NCBI GenBank assembly: GCA_011523305.1
Contig: WTHB01000018.1
Coordinates: forward strand, 1 to 32,383
Source of the DNA: Planctomycetaceae bacterium
GTDB lineage: Bacteria; Planctomycetota; Planctomycetia; Pirellulales; UBA1268
DNA length: 32,383 nt
Reading direction: 5' to 3'
In this document: one piece after another, positions 1 to 8,853 of the stretch
Numbering within the stretch: position 1 is the first letter of the stretch
How the letters are laid out: every line of letters begins with the position of its first letter
Notes under the pieces: generated by a model
What the model saw: only the letters and a program-made list of their open reading frames with translations
What the model was told of the DNA's origin: nothing
Databases searched by the model: none
Program-made: the position numbers and the translations under genes

Positions 1-161
1 GGCTGGTAGGGCTAGGCCATGCAGCGATTCTTCCTGGTGATTAAGCCACCGCGTTCCCTGGCAACGCCCCTGCTGGTCAGACTCACCAAACACCCGAACG
101 GCGTCCGGGGCGTTCCCGTCGGCTTGTATTCACTCACCTTCGCCGGCGCTCTGCAGAGCAA
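1..161. other. Non-coding left edge of window
   Basis: I see no supported gene here. A short plus-strand open frame begins in this stretch, but it runs antisense into the release-factor-like gene and resembles nothing I know. The only structure is a perfect 12-bp palindrome at 148-159, listed separately. Confidence 0.5.
148..159. repeat. 12-bp perfect palindrome after the release-factor-like gene
   Basis: GCTCTGCAGAGC lies two bases beyond the stop codon of the minus-strand release-factor-like gene. Read on that strand it has no T-run after it, so it is not a standard intrinsic terminator. It shares the CTGCAG core with the palindrome at 678-689. Its function is unknown. Confidence 0.4.
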
Positions 162-677
162 TTATTTAAGCGGCAGCAGTCCGTGCTCGGTCCGCAGCCG
201 ATTGAGCTGTTCCCAGGCCATCGAGTCCTTCCGAAACAAGCCAGCCAGTTGGGTTGGTGTCACCGCCAGATCAATCGCCACTACCCGCATGTCGGCCTTC
301 TGAAGCACGAGGTGATCAAACGCTTCGGCCACCAGTGCCGGGTAGTCAGCATGCTCAGCAGATATCTGCAGCCGCCCCTGCCGCACCCGCTGCCGCCACC
401 GCGGCGTTGGCTCACTCGGCACCCGCCTAACCCGCAGCCCGCAGGCCAGCCGCAGCCGCAGCCGCCGCACGGCAACCGCCCGGTTCTCAGCCTGACTCCG
501 CCGCTCGCCCGCCTCGGCCCGCAGGCCGGAGGGCAGGTGCTCAAGCACCACAGCAGTCTCAACCTTGTTGCGGTGCTGTCCACCGGGACCACTCCGGCGA
601 GTGCGGGTCTCACGGCACTCGGACAAAAGCCGTTCAACCCCAAACTCCGCTGGATGGACAACCGTCAACTCGCTCAC
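162..677 (-). CDS. Peptide chain release factor-like protein (GGQ domain)
   Basis: The 171-residue protein carries the RF-1-type peptidyl-tRNA hydrolysis domain, with the motif GPGGQHRNK near residues 31-39. In release factors the GGQ glutamine enters the ribosomal peptidyl transferase centre and releases the nascent chain. There is no stop-codon-recognition domain, so it is not RF1 or RF2; the size resembles ArfB/YaeJ-type rescue factors. ArfB, however, ends in a basic tail that binds the mRNA channel. Here the last 60 or so residues instead look like a small helical unit (pattern ...AIDLAVTPTQLAGLFRKD... ending HGLLPLK). The start is a GTG only 12 bases after the xylA stop, so the two are probably co-transcribed. 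Ribosome rescue is an inference from the family; the tail's role is unknown. Confidence 0.8.
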   Translation of the reverse strand: MSELTVVHPAEFGVERLLSECRETRTRRSGPGGQHRNKVETAVVLEHLPSGLRAEAGERRSQAENRAVAVRRLRLRLACGLRVRRVPSEPTPRWRQRVRQGRLQISAEHADYPALVAEAFDHLVLQKADMRVVAIDLAVTPTQLAGLFRKDSMAWEQLNRLRTEHGLLPLK

Positions 678-689
678 AGGCTGCAGCCT
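678..689. repeat. 12-bp perfect palindrome filling the xylA/release-factor-like gap
   Basis: AGGCTGCAGCCT occupies exactly the 12 bases between the TAA of xylA and the GTG start of the next gene. On the mRNA it could fold only into a very short hairpin, and it contains an AGG just before the start codon that may act as part of the ribosome binding site. Confidence 0.45.
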
Positions 690-2006
690 TTACCGGCGAT
701 CGAGGTACCGGTTGAAGACGTTTTCGAGCATTTCCTGCCGGCCGCTGGTATTCGCCGCTGCCTCGCCCTTCTTCAGCATGACCGCCTCAAGTTCGGCAAA
801 ACTGCTTTGCCCGGCCTCAATCTTCTTGCCAAGGTCGCCATCCCAACTCTGGTAGCGGTCGGCAACAAACGACGACAGGGCTCCATCCTCGATGATTGCC
901 GCCGCCACCTTCAGTCCTCGGGCAAAGGCATCCATACTGCCGATGTGGGCATGGAACAGGTCGATCGGCTCAAAACTCTCCCGGCGAACCTTGGCGTCAA
1001 AGTTCACCCCACCCGGGCTGAGGCCATACTTCAACAGCACCAGCATGATCTGGGTGGTGAGATAGTAGTTTGTCGCAAACTGGTCGGTATCCCAGCCCAG
1101 CAACAGGTCACCGGTATTGGCGTCGATCGACCCGAGGAAGCCCTGGCTACCGGCGGCTTCCAGTTCATGCATCATCTCATGACCGGCCAGCGTGGCATGG
1201 TTGGTCTCGAGATTCAGTTTGAAGGAATCAGTCAGGTCATACGCCCGCAGAAAGTTGAGGCAGGCGGCGACATCTGAGTCGTACTGGTGCTTGGTTGGCT
1301 CCTTCGGTTTTGGCTCAATCAGGAACTGCCCGGTGAAGCCGATCTGCTTGGCGTGGTCGACCGCCATATGGAAAAACCGAGCCAGATGGTCAAGTTCCCG
1401 CTTCATGTCGGTGTTGTAGAGACACTGATAGCCTTCGCGACCGCCCCAGAAGACATAGTTCTCGCCCCCCAGTTCCTTGGTTACTTCCATCGCCTTCTTC
1501 ACCTGGGCTGCCGCGTAGGAGTAGACCTCAACGTTGCAGGAGGTCGCCGCTCCATGCATGTAGCGGGGATTGCTGAAGAGGTTGGCCGTCCCCCAGAGCA
1601 GCCCGATGCCTGTCCGCTCCTGCTCTTCCTTGAGCACCGCGGCTACGGCATCAAGGTTGGCATGGCTCTCGGCCAGGGTCGCCCCCTCTGGTGCGACGTC
1701 CCGGTCATGGAAGGCATAAAAGGGCGCCCCGAGCTTTTCACAGAACTCAAACGAGACCCGGGCCCGGTTGCAGGCATTCTCGACCGACTCGCTGCCGTCA
1801 TCCCACGGCCGCTGCAGAGTAGCCGCCCCAAACGGGTCGCTGCCGGTCCCTCGGAACGTATGCCAGTAGACCACCGTGAACCGAAGGTGATCTCGCATCG
1901 TCTTGCCGGCCACGACCTCGTCAGCGTTATACCAGCGAAATGCCAGGGGATTGTCGGAATCAGGGCCCTCGTAGGCAATCTTCGGAACTTCAGGAAATGC
2001 AGCCAT
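690..2006 (-). CDS. xylA: Xylose isomerase
   Basis: This cytoplasmic enzyme of 438 residues interconverts D-xylose and D-xylulose (also glucose and fructose) using two divalent metal ions. The length matches the family (E. coli about 440). Visible motifs are the catalytic histidine/aspartate region [10 protein letters not shown] (His100, Asp103), the VFWGGREGY signature, and [13 protein letters not shown] with its metal-binding Glu and Lys. The start at 2006 is preceded by an AGAGAA-type purine stretch. The release-factor-like gene follows after 12 bases. No xylulokinase or transporter gene is adjacent in the window, so the sugar pathway is not clustered here. The gene is divergent from the secreted beta-propeller gene. 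Confidence 0.97.
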   Translation of the reverse strand: MAAFPEVPKIAYEGPDSDNPLAFRWYNADEVVAGKTMRDHLRFTVVYWHTFRGTGSDPFGAATLQRPWDDGSESVENACNRARVSFEFCEKLGAPFYAFHDRDVAPEGATLAESHANLDAVAAVLKEEQERTGIGLLWGTANLFSNPRYMHGAATSCNVEVYSYAAAQVKKAMEVTKELGGENYVFWGGREGYQCLYNTDMKRELDHLARFFHMAVDHAKQIGFTGQFLIEPKPKEPTKHQYDSDVAACLNFLRAYDLTDSFKLNLETNHATLAGHEMMHELEAAGSQGFLGSIDANTGDLLLGWDTDQFATNYYLTTQIMLVLLKYGLSPGGVNFDAKVRRESFEPIDLFHAHIGSMDAFARGLKVAAAIIEDGALSSFVADRYQSWDGDLGKKIEAGQSSFAELEAVMLKKGEAAANTSGRQEMLENVFNRYLDRR

Positions 2007-2091
2007 CGGGTCGTTCTCTTTCTCTCAACAACAGAAAAGCGGATACGCTGGTGCCACCGTCACGCGACATACTCACGGGTCAACACCTCGC

Positions 2092-2102
2092 CGCGAAAGT
2101 GT
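2092..2102 (-). promoter_or_regulatory. Candidate extended -10 promoter for xylA
   Basis: Read on the minus strand the sequence is TTTGCTACACT, an extended -10 (TGC followed by TACACT). It would start transcription roughly 80 bases upstream of the xylA ATG. I see no good -35 hexamer. This is a weak, by-eye assignment. Confidence 0.25.
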
Positions 2103-2112
2103 AGCAAAACCA

Positions 2113-3402
2113 ATGCCACCGCACCTGCATTCCCGACCCTCGTTCCTGGCCCGGGCCATCGGCGTTGGGATCGCCCTTCTGCCGCTGTCGGCTGGTGCCG
2201 CAGATCCGCTTGCCCAGTGGGGCCATTGGCGCGGCCCGCTGGCAACTGGAGCAAGCCCCACCGCCACACCTCCCACCTCCTTCGGTCCAACCGAGACCTG
2301 CCTCTGGAGCCAACCGCTGCCCGGGCGAGGCTCTTCCTCGCCCGTGGTCTGGAACGACCGCGTCTTCGTCACCACAGCCGTCGAAACCCTGGCAGGCAAT
2401 GGCCAACGCGACTTTCGGCTGCTCTGCTTGGACCGGGCAACCGGCAGGCTCGTCTGGGAGCAAACCGCCGTCACTGCCGTTCCCCACGAAGGAACTCACA
2501 GCACCAATGGCTATGCTTCCGCATCCCCTTGTACCGATGGCAGACACGTCTATGCCCACTTCGGCTCGCAAGGTCTGTTCTGCTACACCCTTGATGGAAC
2601 GCTCATCTGGAGCCGCGACTTCGGTGACATGCAGACCCGGAACGAATTCGGGGAGGGCAGTTCCCCAACGCTGGCTGACAACCAGATCTTCATTCCCTGG
2701 GATCACGAGGGGCCCTCCCGTCTGTTCTGCCTCAATGCCCAGAACGGCGAGACGGTCTGGGAGGTTCCCCGCGACGAACCGACTTGCTGGGCGACGCCAC
2801 TCGTTGTCACGCTTGCCGACTCCTCTCGGCAGGTTGTCATGAACGGCGAAACCAAGGCCCGGGCCTATGACTTTGCGACCGGGCGGGAACGCTGGCGGTG
2901 CGGGGGCCAAACGTCACGCCCAGTCGCCACCCCCGTCGCGACTGCAGGACGGGTCTACATTGGCAGCGGGTTTCGTGGCTCGTTTCTGGCCTGCTTTGAT
3001 CTCACCGGAACGGGAGACATCGAAGGCACTGAGCACATTCACTGGAGCGTGACCCGAGACACCCCAGACATTGCCTCGCCGCTGCTGCATGCTGGCAGGC
3101 TGTGGTTTTACAAGGAGAAATCAGGGCTGTTGACCTGCCTCGATGCGACCACGGGCCGGCCCCACTACGAGCGTCAACGCATTCCCGGGATCAGCCGCAC
3201 CTATGCCTCTCCTGTCGCCGCTGGGGGCCATCTCTACCTGACTGACCGCAGTGGCGTGATCACCGTCATTGAGGATGGACCTGAACTTACGGTGGTCGCC
3301 ACCAATGATCTCGGTGAGGGCGTCGACGCCACCCCCGCTCCGGTTGGCAACCAGTTGTTCGTGCGAGGCGAGCGACACCTGTTTTGTTTCGGCACGCCGT
3401 AG
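2113..3402 (+). CDS. Secreted PQQ-type beta-propeller repeat protein
   Basis: The 429-residue protein starts with a plausible signal peptide (charged start, hydrophobic core around residues 12-27, cleavage near SAGAADP). The rest shows the repeat pattern of PQQ-like/BamB-like beta-propellers: blades of about 40-50 residues with 'SPVVWNDRVFVTT', 'GRHVYAHFGSQGLFCYTLDG', 'SPTLADNQIFIPW' and 'ASPVAAGGHLYLTD'. The opening 'QWGHWRGP' after the signal is common in planctomycete members, from general knowledge. Such proteins are periplasmic or surface scaffolds. No quinoprotein dehydrogenase active site is evident, so an enzyme activity should not be assumed. It is monocistronic in appearance, divergent from xylA and convergent with the next gene. 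Confidence 0.82.
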   Translation: MPPHLHSRPSFLARAIGVGIALLPLSAGAADPLAQWGHWRGPLATGASPTATPPTSFGPTETCLWSQPLPGRGSSSPVVWNDRVFVTTAVETLAGNGQRDFRLLCLDRATGRLVWEQTAVTAVPHEGTHSTNGYASASPCTDGRHVYAHFGSQGLFCYTLDGTLIWSRDFGDMQTRNEFGEGSSPTLADNQIFIPWDHEGPSRLFCLNAQNGETVWEVPRDEPTCWATPLVVTLADSSRQVVMNGETKARAYDFATGRERWRCGGQTSRPVATPVATAGRVYIGSGFRGSFLACFDLTGTGDIEGTEHIHWSVTRDTPDIASPLLHAGRLWFYKEKSGLLTCLDATTGRPHYERQRIPGISRTYASPVAAGGHLYLTDRSGVITVIEDGPELTVVATNDLGEGVDATPAPVGNQLFVRGERHLFCFGTP

Positions 3403-3501
3403 GCAGCACCGCCACACGTTAGCTTCACCACACAAAAGCCCGGAGCGCGCGCTGAGGGAATGCGGGCCAGATACGGCACGGTAATGCTATGCCCTATCGC
3501 C

Positions 3502-6162
3502 CTATGTGGTCTTTTCGGCTTCGATCCAGGCTCGGAGCGTCTTGTAGTCGGTCTTCCCCGTCCCGAGCACGGGGATGGCGTCCACTACCCGAACCTCATC
3601 GAGCCGCATCACACCCCGCAGCCCGGCTTCCAGGAGGATGTCCGAGGCCTCGCGCAGGGTGAGTGTTTCTGTCGTGAACAAGACAATCTGTCGGCCACCG
3701 GGAGTCTCAATCCCTTCGACGGCCACCTTGGGGCCGTTCTCATCGGCGGGAAACCTCTTTTGCAGTGGCGCTTCAATCGCCGGCAGCGAAATCATCTCCC
3801 CACCAGCCTTGAGAAACCGTTTCAGGCGTCCGCGGAACCGGAGGTACCCGTCGCCATCCGCCGAGACCAGGTCACCCGTTCGGTACCACCGCTCACCCTG
3901 CACCTCGAGAAACGGGCTCGGCCCTTCGTAAGCATGGTAGCCCTCGAAGATCGATGCTCCACGGACCAGCAGCATGCCGGTTTCGCCCTCAGCAACGGGC
4001 TCATGGGTTTCGTGATGCACAATCTTTGACTCGACATGCCCAACCGGCCGGCCGATGCTGCCATGCTTGATCTTGTCGAGTCGATTGGCCGCCACCACCG
4101 GTGAGCATTCCGTGATGCCATACCCCTCCAGAATCATGGCCTCAGGCGCCTTCTCTCGACACAGCGTATAGGTCGACTCCGGACAGGCTTCAGCACCGGT
4201 GATGATCTTGTGCAGGCTCGCCAGTTCATTCCCACTGCAATGATTCAGGATGTAACTCAGAAAGGTCGGCGTCGTAAACAGGAGTGTCGGGTGATATGCG
4301 TCGATGAGGCGGACCAGTCCGGCCGCATCAGTTGGGTCGGCATACCGCACGCTCCGGATCCCTGCCAACTGCGGCAGCAGCACATTGCCGGTCAACCCAA
4401 ACGAGTGAAACGGCGGCAGGAATCCGAGCAGTCGGTCATTGGCTTCAGGTTTCAGCACATCGAGGCTGTCGATGATGTTGGTCAGCAGGTTGCGATGGGT
4501 CAGCGGTACCGTCTTGGGTGCAGACTCTGAACCCGAGGTAAACAAGAAGACGGCCGGGTCCGTTTCCTGCTGTTTCGGAAGGTTTCGCAGCAGGCGCCCG
4601 GGTCGCACGCGGGCGGTGAGCATTGTGCTGATCGCCTCAGCCTTCCCGATCGTCTTTTTGACGTCCTCAAGAAACAGGTACTCAGCTCCAGCAATCTCAA
4701 CACCGAGCCGATCGACGAGGCGACTCGATGAAATCACCTGCTTGACGCCGGTCACCTCGATCCCGTGGGCAAGATTCGCCGGGCCGGTCGTCCAGTTCAT
4801 CATCACCGGCGTTTTGCCAGCGAGATGAAGGCCAAAAAAGACGAGGTCTGACGCGACGCTTGCGGGCAGCATCACACCAACATGAGGTTCGGGGATGGCC
4901 GCAAATCGTCGGGCCATCAGCGTCGCTCCGACAAGCAAACGCTGGCGAGACAAAAGGCCCGACAGCGGATCGCCGGTGGCCGCCGCCTCCGGTACCTCGA
5001 GCATCCGCCGCACGAACGCCGCTGCCACCGTCTCGTCCAACAGCCAGTCTGCCCCACTCCGCGAGGTTCCCCCCGCCATCGGCGCAAACCACGCCTTGGG
5101 CACAGCAAGTGGCTTGACGGTTTCCGGGCCGGCCAGCTTTCCATCGGCCAACGCCCAGAGCCCGCCAAGCGTGTCGACCACCGCGTCACTCTGGAAGCCG
5201 AACTGTTGTTCGATCCGCAGGGCAAGTTCCATCCGGTCCAGACTGTCGAGGCCCAGATCCTCCAGGCGGGTCGCGGCCTGGCACTCGGACTCATCGAGAT
5301 CACGCTTCAGAAAGGAGGCCACCAGTTCATTGACCTGCCCAATGGTCTTGCTGGCAATGGACGCTGCATCGACCGTCTCTGCCTGCGCCGGTGCATAAGC
5401 CCCCGTCGTCGGCCCGAAGAACCAGTTGTAGCGAACAAAGATCGGATCATCTGGGGCGTCGACGTTGTACCAATCTTCCAGAAATCGATTGAACGATTCC
5501 CGCGACTCAAGCGGCAGGCGGTCGCGGGTGATCGGTTCGACGTGCAGGTGGACCCGCCGGCGAGGCAGAAAGAAAACCAGGCTCGCCAACAGCCAGCCGG
5601 TCGCCTGCAGCACGGTCTTCGTCAAGTCAGGCGGCTGTCCGCTGCGGGCACATCCCCAGAGGCTGCCCCACAGCCCACGGGTTCGGACGAGCACCACCTG
5701 CAGTTCTGGACACCGGCTGACCAACTCATGAACAAACCGGGCTGAACCGATGATTTCTCGGTTCGTTCGCTGGAGCCGCCCTGATGGATAGATGATGAAA
5801 CTATCACCCGCCTGAACCCGCTCGACAATACTGTCGATCAACTCCTGCGTTCGGGTGGCGGCCGATCGACTTTGCTCCGCCAGGTCTGGCACCTCATAAG
5901 CCTCCACGAGCTTCATCAGCGGCAGGAGAAACGGCACCCGATAGGTGCCGGAATAGACCAGCGGACGCAACTGCGGCTTCAGCCCACAGGCCAGATGCGA
6001 CATCACCGTCGGAGGATCGATGTAGCAGGGATGGTTTGGCAGCACGAGGACCGGCCCGGTGAGATCACCGACGGCCTCAAGCCCTCCGACCGTCACGCGA
6101 TATCGGAGCCTCAGAATGATCCTGATCAGCCCCCAGAACAGCGTGTTAAGCAGCCACCGCAT
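3502..6162 (-). CDS. Fused 1-acylglycerophosphate acyltransferase / acyl carrier / AMP-dependent acyl ligase
   Basis: Three domains are readable in an 886-residue protein. Residues about 1-230 are a PlsC-type acyltransferase, with one N-terminal hydrophobic segment, the HX4D motif in NHPCYIDP (His44) and a YPSGR motif near 125 in place of the usual FPEGT. Residues about 270-345 are an acyl carrier domain with the attachment serine in GLDSLDRMEL (Ser307). The remainder is an AMP-binding acyl-activating enzyme, with FTSGSESAPKTVPLTH (phosphate loop), EGYGITECSP and YRTGDLVSADGDGYLRFRGR. E. coli Aas has only the first and third domains. The likely role is activating fatty acids onto the internal carrier and re-acylating lysophospholipids at the inner membrane. 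I chose the ATG at 6162 (MRWLLN) because TTGGAG lies six or so bases upstream; an in-frame ATG at 6222 would add 20 unlikely residues. Confidence 0.85.
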   Translation of the reverse strand: MRWLLNTLFWGLIRIILRLRYRVTVGGLEAVGDLTGPVLVLPNHPCYIDPPTVMSHLACGLKPQLRPLVYSGTYRVPFLLPLMKLVEAYEVPDLAEQSRSAATRTQELIDSIVERVQAGDSFIIYPSGRLQRTNREIIGSARFVHELVSRCPELQVVLVRTRGLWGSLWGCARSGQPPDLTKTVLQATGWLLASLVFFLPRRRVHLHVEPITRDRLPLESRESFNRFLEDWYNVDAPDDPIFVRYNWFFGPTTGAYAPAQAETVDAASIASKTIGQVNELVASFLKRDLDESECQAATRLEDLGLDSLDRMELALRIEQQFGFQSDAVVDTLGGLWALADGKLAGPETVKPLAVPKAWFAPMAGGTSRSGADWLLDETVAAAFVRRMLEVPEAAATGDPLSGLLSRQRLLVGATLMARRFAAIPEPHVGVMLPASVASDLVFFGLHLAGKTPVMMNWTTGPANLAHGIEVTGVKQVISSSRLVDRLGVEIAGAEYLFLEDVKKTIGKAEAISTMLTARVRPGRLLRNLPKQQETDPAVFLFTSGSESAPKTVPLTHRNLLTNIIDSLDVLKPEANDRLLGFLPPFHSFGLTGNVLLPQLAGIRSVRYADPTDAAGLVRLIDAYHPTLLFTTPTFLSYILNHCSGNELASLHKIITGAEACPESTYTLCREKAPEAMILEGYGITECSPVVAANRLDKIKHGSIGRPVGHVESKIVHHETHEPVAEGETGMLLVRGASIFEGYHAYEGPSPFLEVQGERWYRTGDLVSADGDGYLRFRGRLKRFLKAGGEMISLPAIEAPLQKRFPADENGPKVAVEGIETPGGRQIVLFTTETLTLREASDILLEAGLRGVMRLDEVRVVDAIPVLGTGKTDYKTLRAWIEAEKTT

Positions 6163-6270
6163 CGCAACTCCAACTTTCCTGTAAGGCCGGACCGAGCCAG
6201 GCGATAGACTTAATGCCACCATGAATGAGGCGAGGAACTTCCACTCGCTGTATCGTATCGTCTCCAGCTC

Positions 6271-6302
6271 CGTGGCTTAAGGCATCTCAAGCCGATGCCA
6301 CG
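6271..6302 (+). promoter_or_regulatory. Overlapping alternative hairpins in the sulfatase leader
   Basis: Between the two divergent genes three overlapping inverted repeats occur within 32 bases: CGTGGC (6271-6276) with GCCACG (6297-6302), GGCTT (6274-6278) with AAGCC (6289-6293), and GGCATC (6281-6286) with GATGCC (6294-6299). They lie 21-52 bases upstream of the sulfatase ATG. Some pairings exclude others. Whether this is an operator, an RNA switch or chance cannot be told by eye. Confidence 0.3.
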
Positions 6303-6322
6303 ATTCACGGGAACACAGCACC

Positions 6323-7951
6323 ATGAAATCACCTGTTTCGCACATCAACCTCGTTGCTACGGCCATCGCGCTGATCTGCCTGGCAGGCATGGCGGCAAAC
6401 CAGGTCTCTGCCGCCACGGCCCGCCGGCCCAACATCCTGTTCATTTTCAGCGATGACCACGCCCAGCATGCAATCTCAGCCTACGGCTCGACCGTCAACG
6501 ACACGCCCCACCTCGACCGCCTCGGTGCAGCCGGGGCCATTTTTGCCAACTCGTTCGTCACAAACTCCATCTGCACCCCCAGCCGAGCGACGCTGCTGAC
6601 GGGCCAATATTCCCATCGCAACGGCGTGCCGGTGTTCAATCGATTTGATGGCAGCCGCGACACGGTGGCCAAGCGGCTGCAGGCTGCTGGTTATCACACC
6701 GGCATGATCGGCAAGTGGCATCTGGGCAGCACTCCAACCGGCTTTGACCGCTGGATCGTGCTGCCTGGCCAGGGTGCCTATTGGAACCCCCAGTTTCAGA
6801 CACCCGCCGGAACGCTCAGCCTTACTGGCCACACCACCCCGCTGACCGGTCAACTCGGCATCGAGTTCATGAAGACCCGGCCCACCGACCAGCCCTTCTT
6901 CCTGATGCTGCACCACAAGGCGCCACACCGAAATTGGGACCCCGACACCATCAACAAGGCGAGGTTTGCCGGGAAGACGTTCCCCGAGCCAGCCACCCTC
7001 TGGGACGACTACGCCACCCGGCCTGCTGCACTCCCAGAAAACCGGCAGACGATTGCCAAGGACCTTACCCGGCGGGATCTCAAACTCGTTCCTCCCGAGG
7101 GGCTTTCCGCCCGCGAACAGAATGCCTGGCTCAATCAGAAGCCCACGACTGTCACGGCAGACGGACATGATCTCACCGGCCCAGCACTCGTGAAGTGGAA
7201 GTTCCAGCGGTACATGCAGGACTATCTTGCTTGCGTTCAGGGTGTCGATGACAGTGTTGGCGAGGTTCTCGACTACCTCGACACCAGCGGCCTGGCCGAC
7301 AACACGATCGTCATCTATTCCTCTGACAACGGCTGGTATCTGGGCGACCTCGGACTCTACGACAAGCGGTTCATGTATGAGCCCGGCCTGCGGGTGCCCC
7401 TGCTGGCCCGTGGCCCCGGCATTCAATCAGGCCTGCGACCCGATGCCTTCGTCGCCAACATCGACCTCGCTCCAACCTTTCTTGACCTTGCCGGCGTCGC
7501 CATCCCCGACTCCATGCAGGGCCGCAGTCTGAAACCATTGCTGTTAGGTGATACGCCCACCGACTGGCGGCAAACGATCTACTATCGCTACTACCACGAC
7601 CCCGGCCACCACAACACGCGGGCCCACTACGGGGTCCGGACGGCCACCCATAAACTGATTCACTACTGGAAAAAAAACGCCTGGGAGCTCTTCGACCTCA
7701 CCGTTGACCCCACCGAACAGCACAACCTGCTCTTTCCGTCTCCTGAAGAGGCCCCTGCCGCGGTTCAACAACGCTTCGCGGACCTTCGGGCTGAAATCAG
7801 CCGACTCCAGCAGGTCTACGGAGACACTGGCCAGTACGCCGATCCCACCGACTGGCCCGCCGGTGGCGTTGGTGGTGAACGAGGGCTCCCGAACCTTGGC
7901 ACCCTCTCCGTCGCCGAAGCCATTGCGCGGTCAACCGGCCAACACCCCTGA
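6323..7951 (+). CDS. Secreted S1-family sulfatase (1 of 3)
   Basis: The 542-residue protein begins with a signal peptide (hydrophobic stretch about residues 9-24, cleavage near VSAAT). It then shows the alkaline-phosphatase-fold sulfatase signature: metal-binding FSDDHA (Asp44, Asp45), the activation motif CTPSRATLLTG (Cys84, to be converted to formylglycine), IGKWHLG, and SSDNG further on. These residues hydrolyse sulfate esters with a calcium ion. The 'DDHAQHAISAYGS' opening and HRNGV after the signature resemble sulfatases acting on N-acetylglucosamine or choline sulfate esters, but substrate cannot be assigned from this. A C-terminal domain with ELFDLTVDPTEQHNLL is typical. The gene is monocistronic and converges on a TSUP transporter gene 32 bases away. 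No sulfatase-maturing enzyme gene is in the window. Confidence 0.93.
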   Translation: MKSPVSHINLVATAIALICLAGMAANQVSAATARRPNILFIFSDDHAQHAISAYGSTVNDTPHLDRLGAAGAIFANSFVTNSICTPSRATLLTGQYSHRNGVPVFNRFDGSRDTVAKRLQAAGYHTGMIGKWHLGSTPTGFDRWIVLPGQGAYWNPQFQTPAGTLSLTGHTTPLTGQLGIEFMKTRPTDQPFFLMLHHKAPHRNWDPDTINKARFAGKTFPEPATLWDDYATRPAALPENRQTIAKDLTRRDLKLVPPEGLSAREQNAWLNQKPTTVTADGHDLTGPALVKWKFQRYMQDYLACVQGVDDSVGEVLDYLDTSGLADNTIVIYSSDNGWYLGDLGLYDKRFMYEPGLRVPLLARGPGIQSGLRPDAFVANIDLAPTFLDLAGVAIPDSMQGRSLKPLLLGDTPTDWRQTIYYRYYHDPGHHNTRAHYGVRTATHKLIHYWKKNAWELFDLTVDPTEQHNLLFPSPEEAPAAVQQRFADLRAEISRLQQVYGDTGQYADPTDWPAGGVGGERGLPNLGTLSVAEAIARSTGQHP

Positions 7952-7983
7952 CCGCCGCACGGGCGCATTGCCGCCTGCAAGGC

Positions 7984-8808
7984 TCAGTGGCTTGCCTCTG
8001 CTGCGACTGCAACTCGGTCGCCCGCTGGCTCTCTTGGGGTGGGTTTGAGATAGGCGTCGTAGCCCGTCTTGAGAATCAACCCCGCGACCATGACGAGAAA
8101 GACCCGCCGGACAAACCCGCTGCCCCGGTGCAGGGCCAGCCAGGTACCCAGGGTCGCGCCGGCTACATTCACCACGGCCAGCGGAACGACAAGGCCCCAC
8201 CAGATCAGGCCGCCGAGGGAAAACATCGTGATGGCCGCGAGATTGGTGGTTGCATTGAGCAGTTTGGCTGCGGCCGACGCGTGCAAGAAGTCATAGCCCA
8301 GCACCCGGACAAACAGGAACACGAAAAAGCTCCCGGTGCCGGGCCCAAAGAAGCCGTCATAAAACCCGAGCCCGAGCGCGATCAACCCAGCCCAGAGCAT
8401 TTCGTGACGCGGTGTCTGCAAGGGTGCGTGCTCACGGCCAAAATGCCGATTGGTCAGGGTGTACGCAAAGACACCCGCCAGCACGATTGGCAGTCCCTTC
8501 CGCAGCCATTCGGAGGGCACCTGCGTCAGCACCCACGCGCCAGCGAGCCCCCCAACCGCCGCCAGACCGACTGCAGGCAGCAGCCGCCGCCACGGTAGAG
8601 ACACCCGTTTTGCATACGAACGGGCGGCCCAGGCAGTGCCCCAGACCATACCGCCCTTGGTCGTGCCAAAAATGGTCGGCAGCGGCGTATTCGGAAACAC
8701 CCCCAGCATCACGGGGAGCGTGACCAGTCCTCCACCCCCAGCGATCGCATTGACGAAGCCACCAAGAAAGGAGCCGGCAAGCACAAGCGTCAGGTCAAGG
8801 GCCGTCAT
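7984..8808 (-). CDS. TSUP-family membrane transporter (TauE/SafE-like), copy 1
   Basis: The 274-residue integral membrane protein has about eight predicted hydrophobic segments in two similar halves. The glycine-rich halves typical of the TSUP family are clear: GGFVNAIAGGGGLVTLPVML near the N-terminus, and GLGFYDGFFGPGTGSFFVF in the middle, matching the conserved 'G..DGFFGPGTG' pattern. TSUP members export or import sulfite, sulfoacetate, thiosulfate or other small organosulfur compounds across the inner membrane; the substrate here is not determined. The gene lies 45 bases downstream of the MscS gene on the same strand and is probably co-transcribed with it. The C-terminus carries a short hydrophilic tail. 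Confidence 0.9.
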   Translation of the reverse strand: MTALDLTLVLAGSFLGGFVNAIAGGGGLVTLPVMLGVFPNTPLPTIFGTTKGGMVWGTAWAARSYAKRVSLPWRRLLPAVGLAAVGGLAGAWVLTQVPSEWLRKGLPIVLAGVFAYTLTNRHFGREHAPLQTPRHEMLWAGLIALGLGFYDGFFGPGTGSFFVFLFVRVLGYDFLHASAAAKLLNATTNLAAITMFSLGGLIWWGLVVPLAVVNVAGATLGTWLALHRGSGFVRRVFLVMVAGLILKTGYDAYLKPTPREPAGDRVAVAAEASH

Positions 8809-8853
8809 CCGGCAGCATTACCCTTCCAGGCACGAGGCACCAACCAGCTGCTC

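Noticed and set aside
183-2594. Long open frames of 364 and 435 codons on the plus strand opposite xylA and the release-factor-like gene
   Set aside because: They lie antisense to clear genes, have Pro/Arg/His-rich nonsense-like composition and no family motifs. Such shadows are expected opposite GC-rich genes.
6476-7426. 316-codon minus-strand open frame inside sulfatase 1
   Set aside because: It is a reverse-strand shadow of a strongly supported gene with no start-site or motif support.
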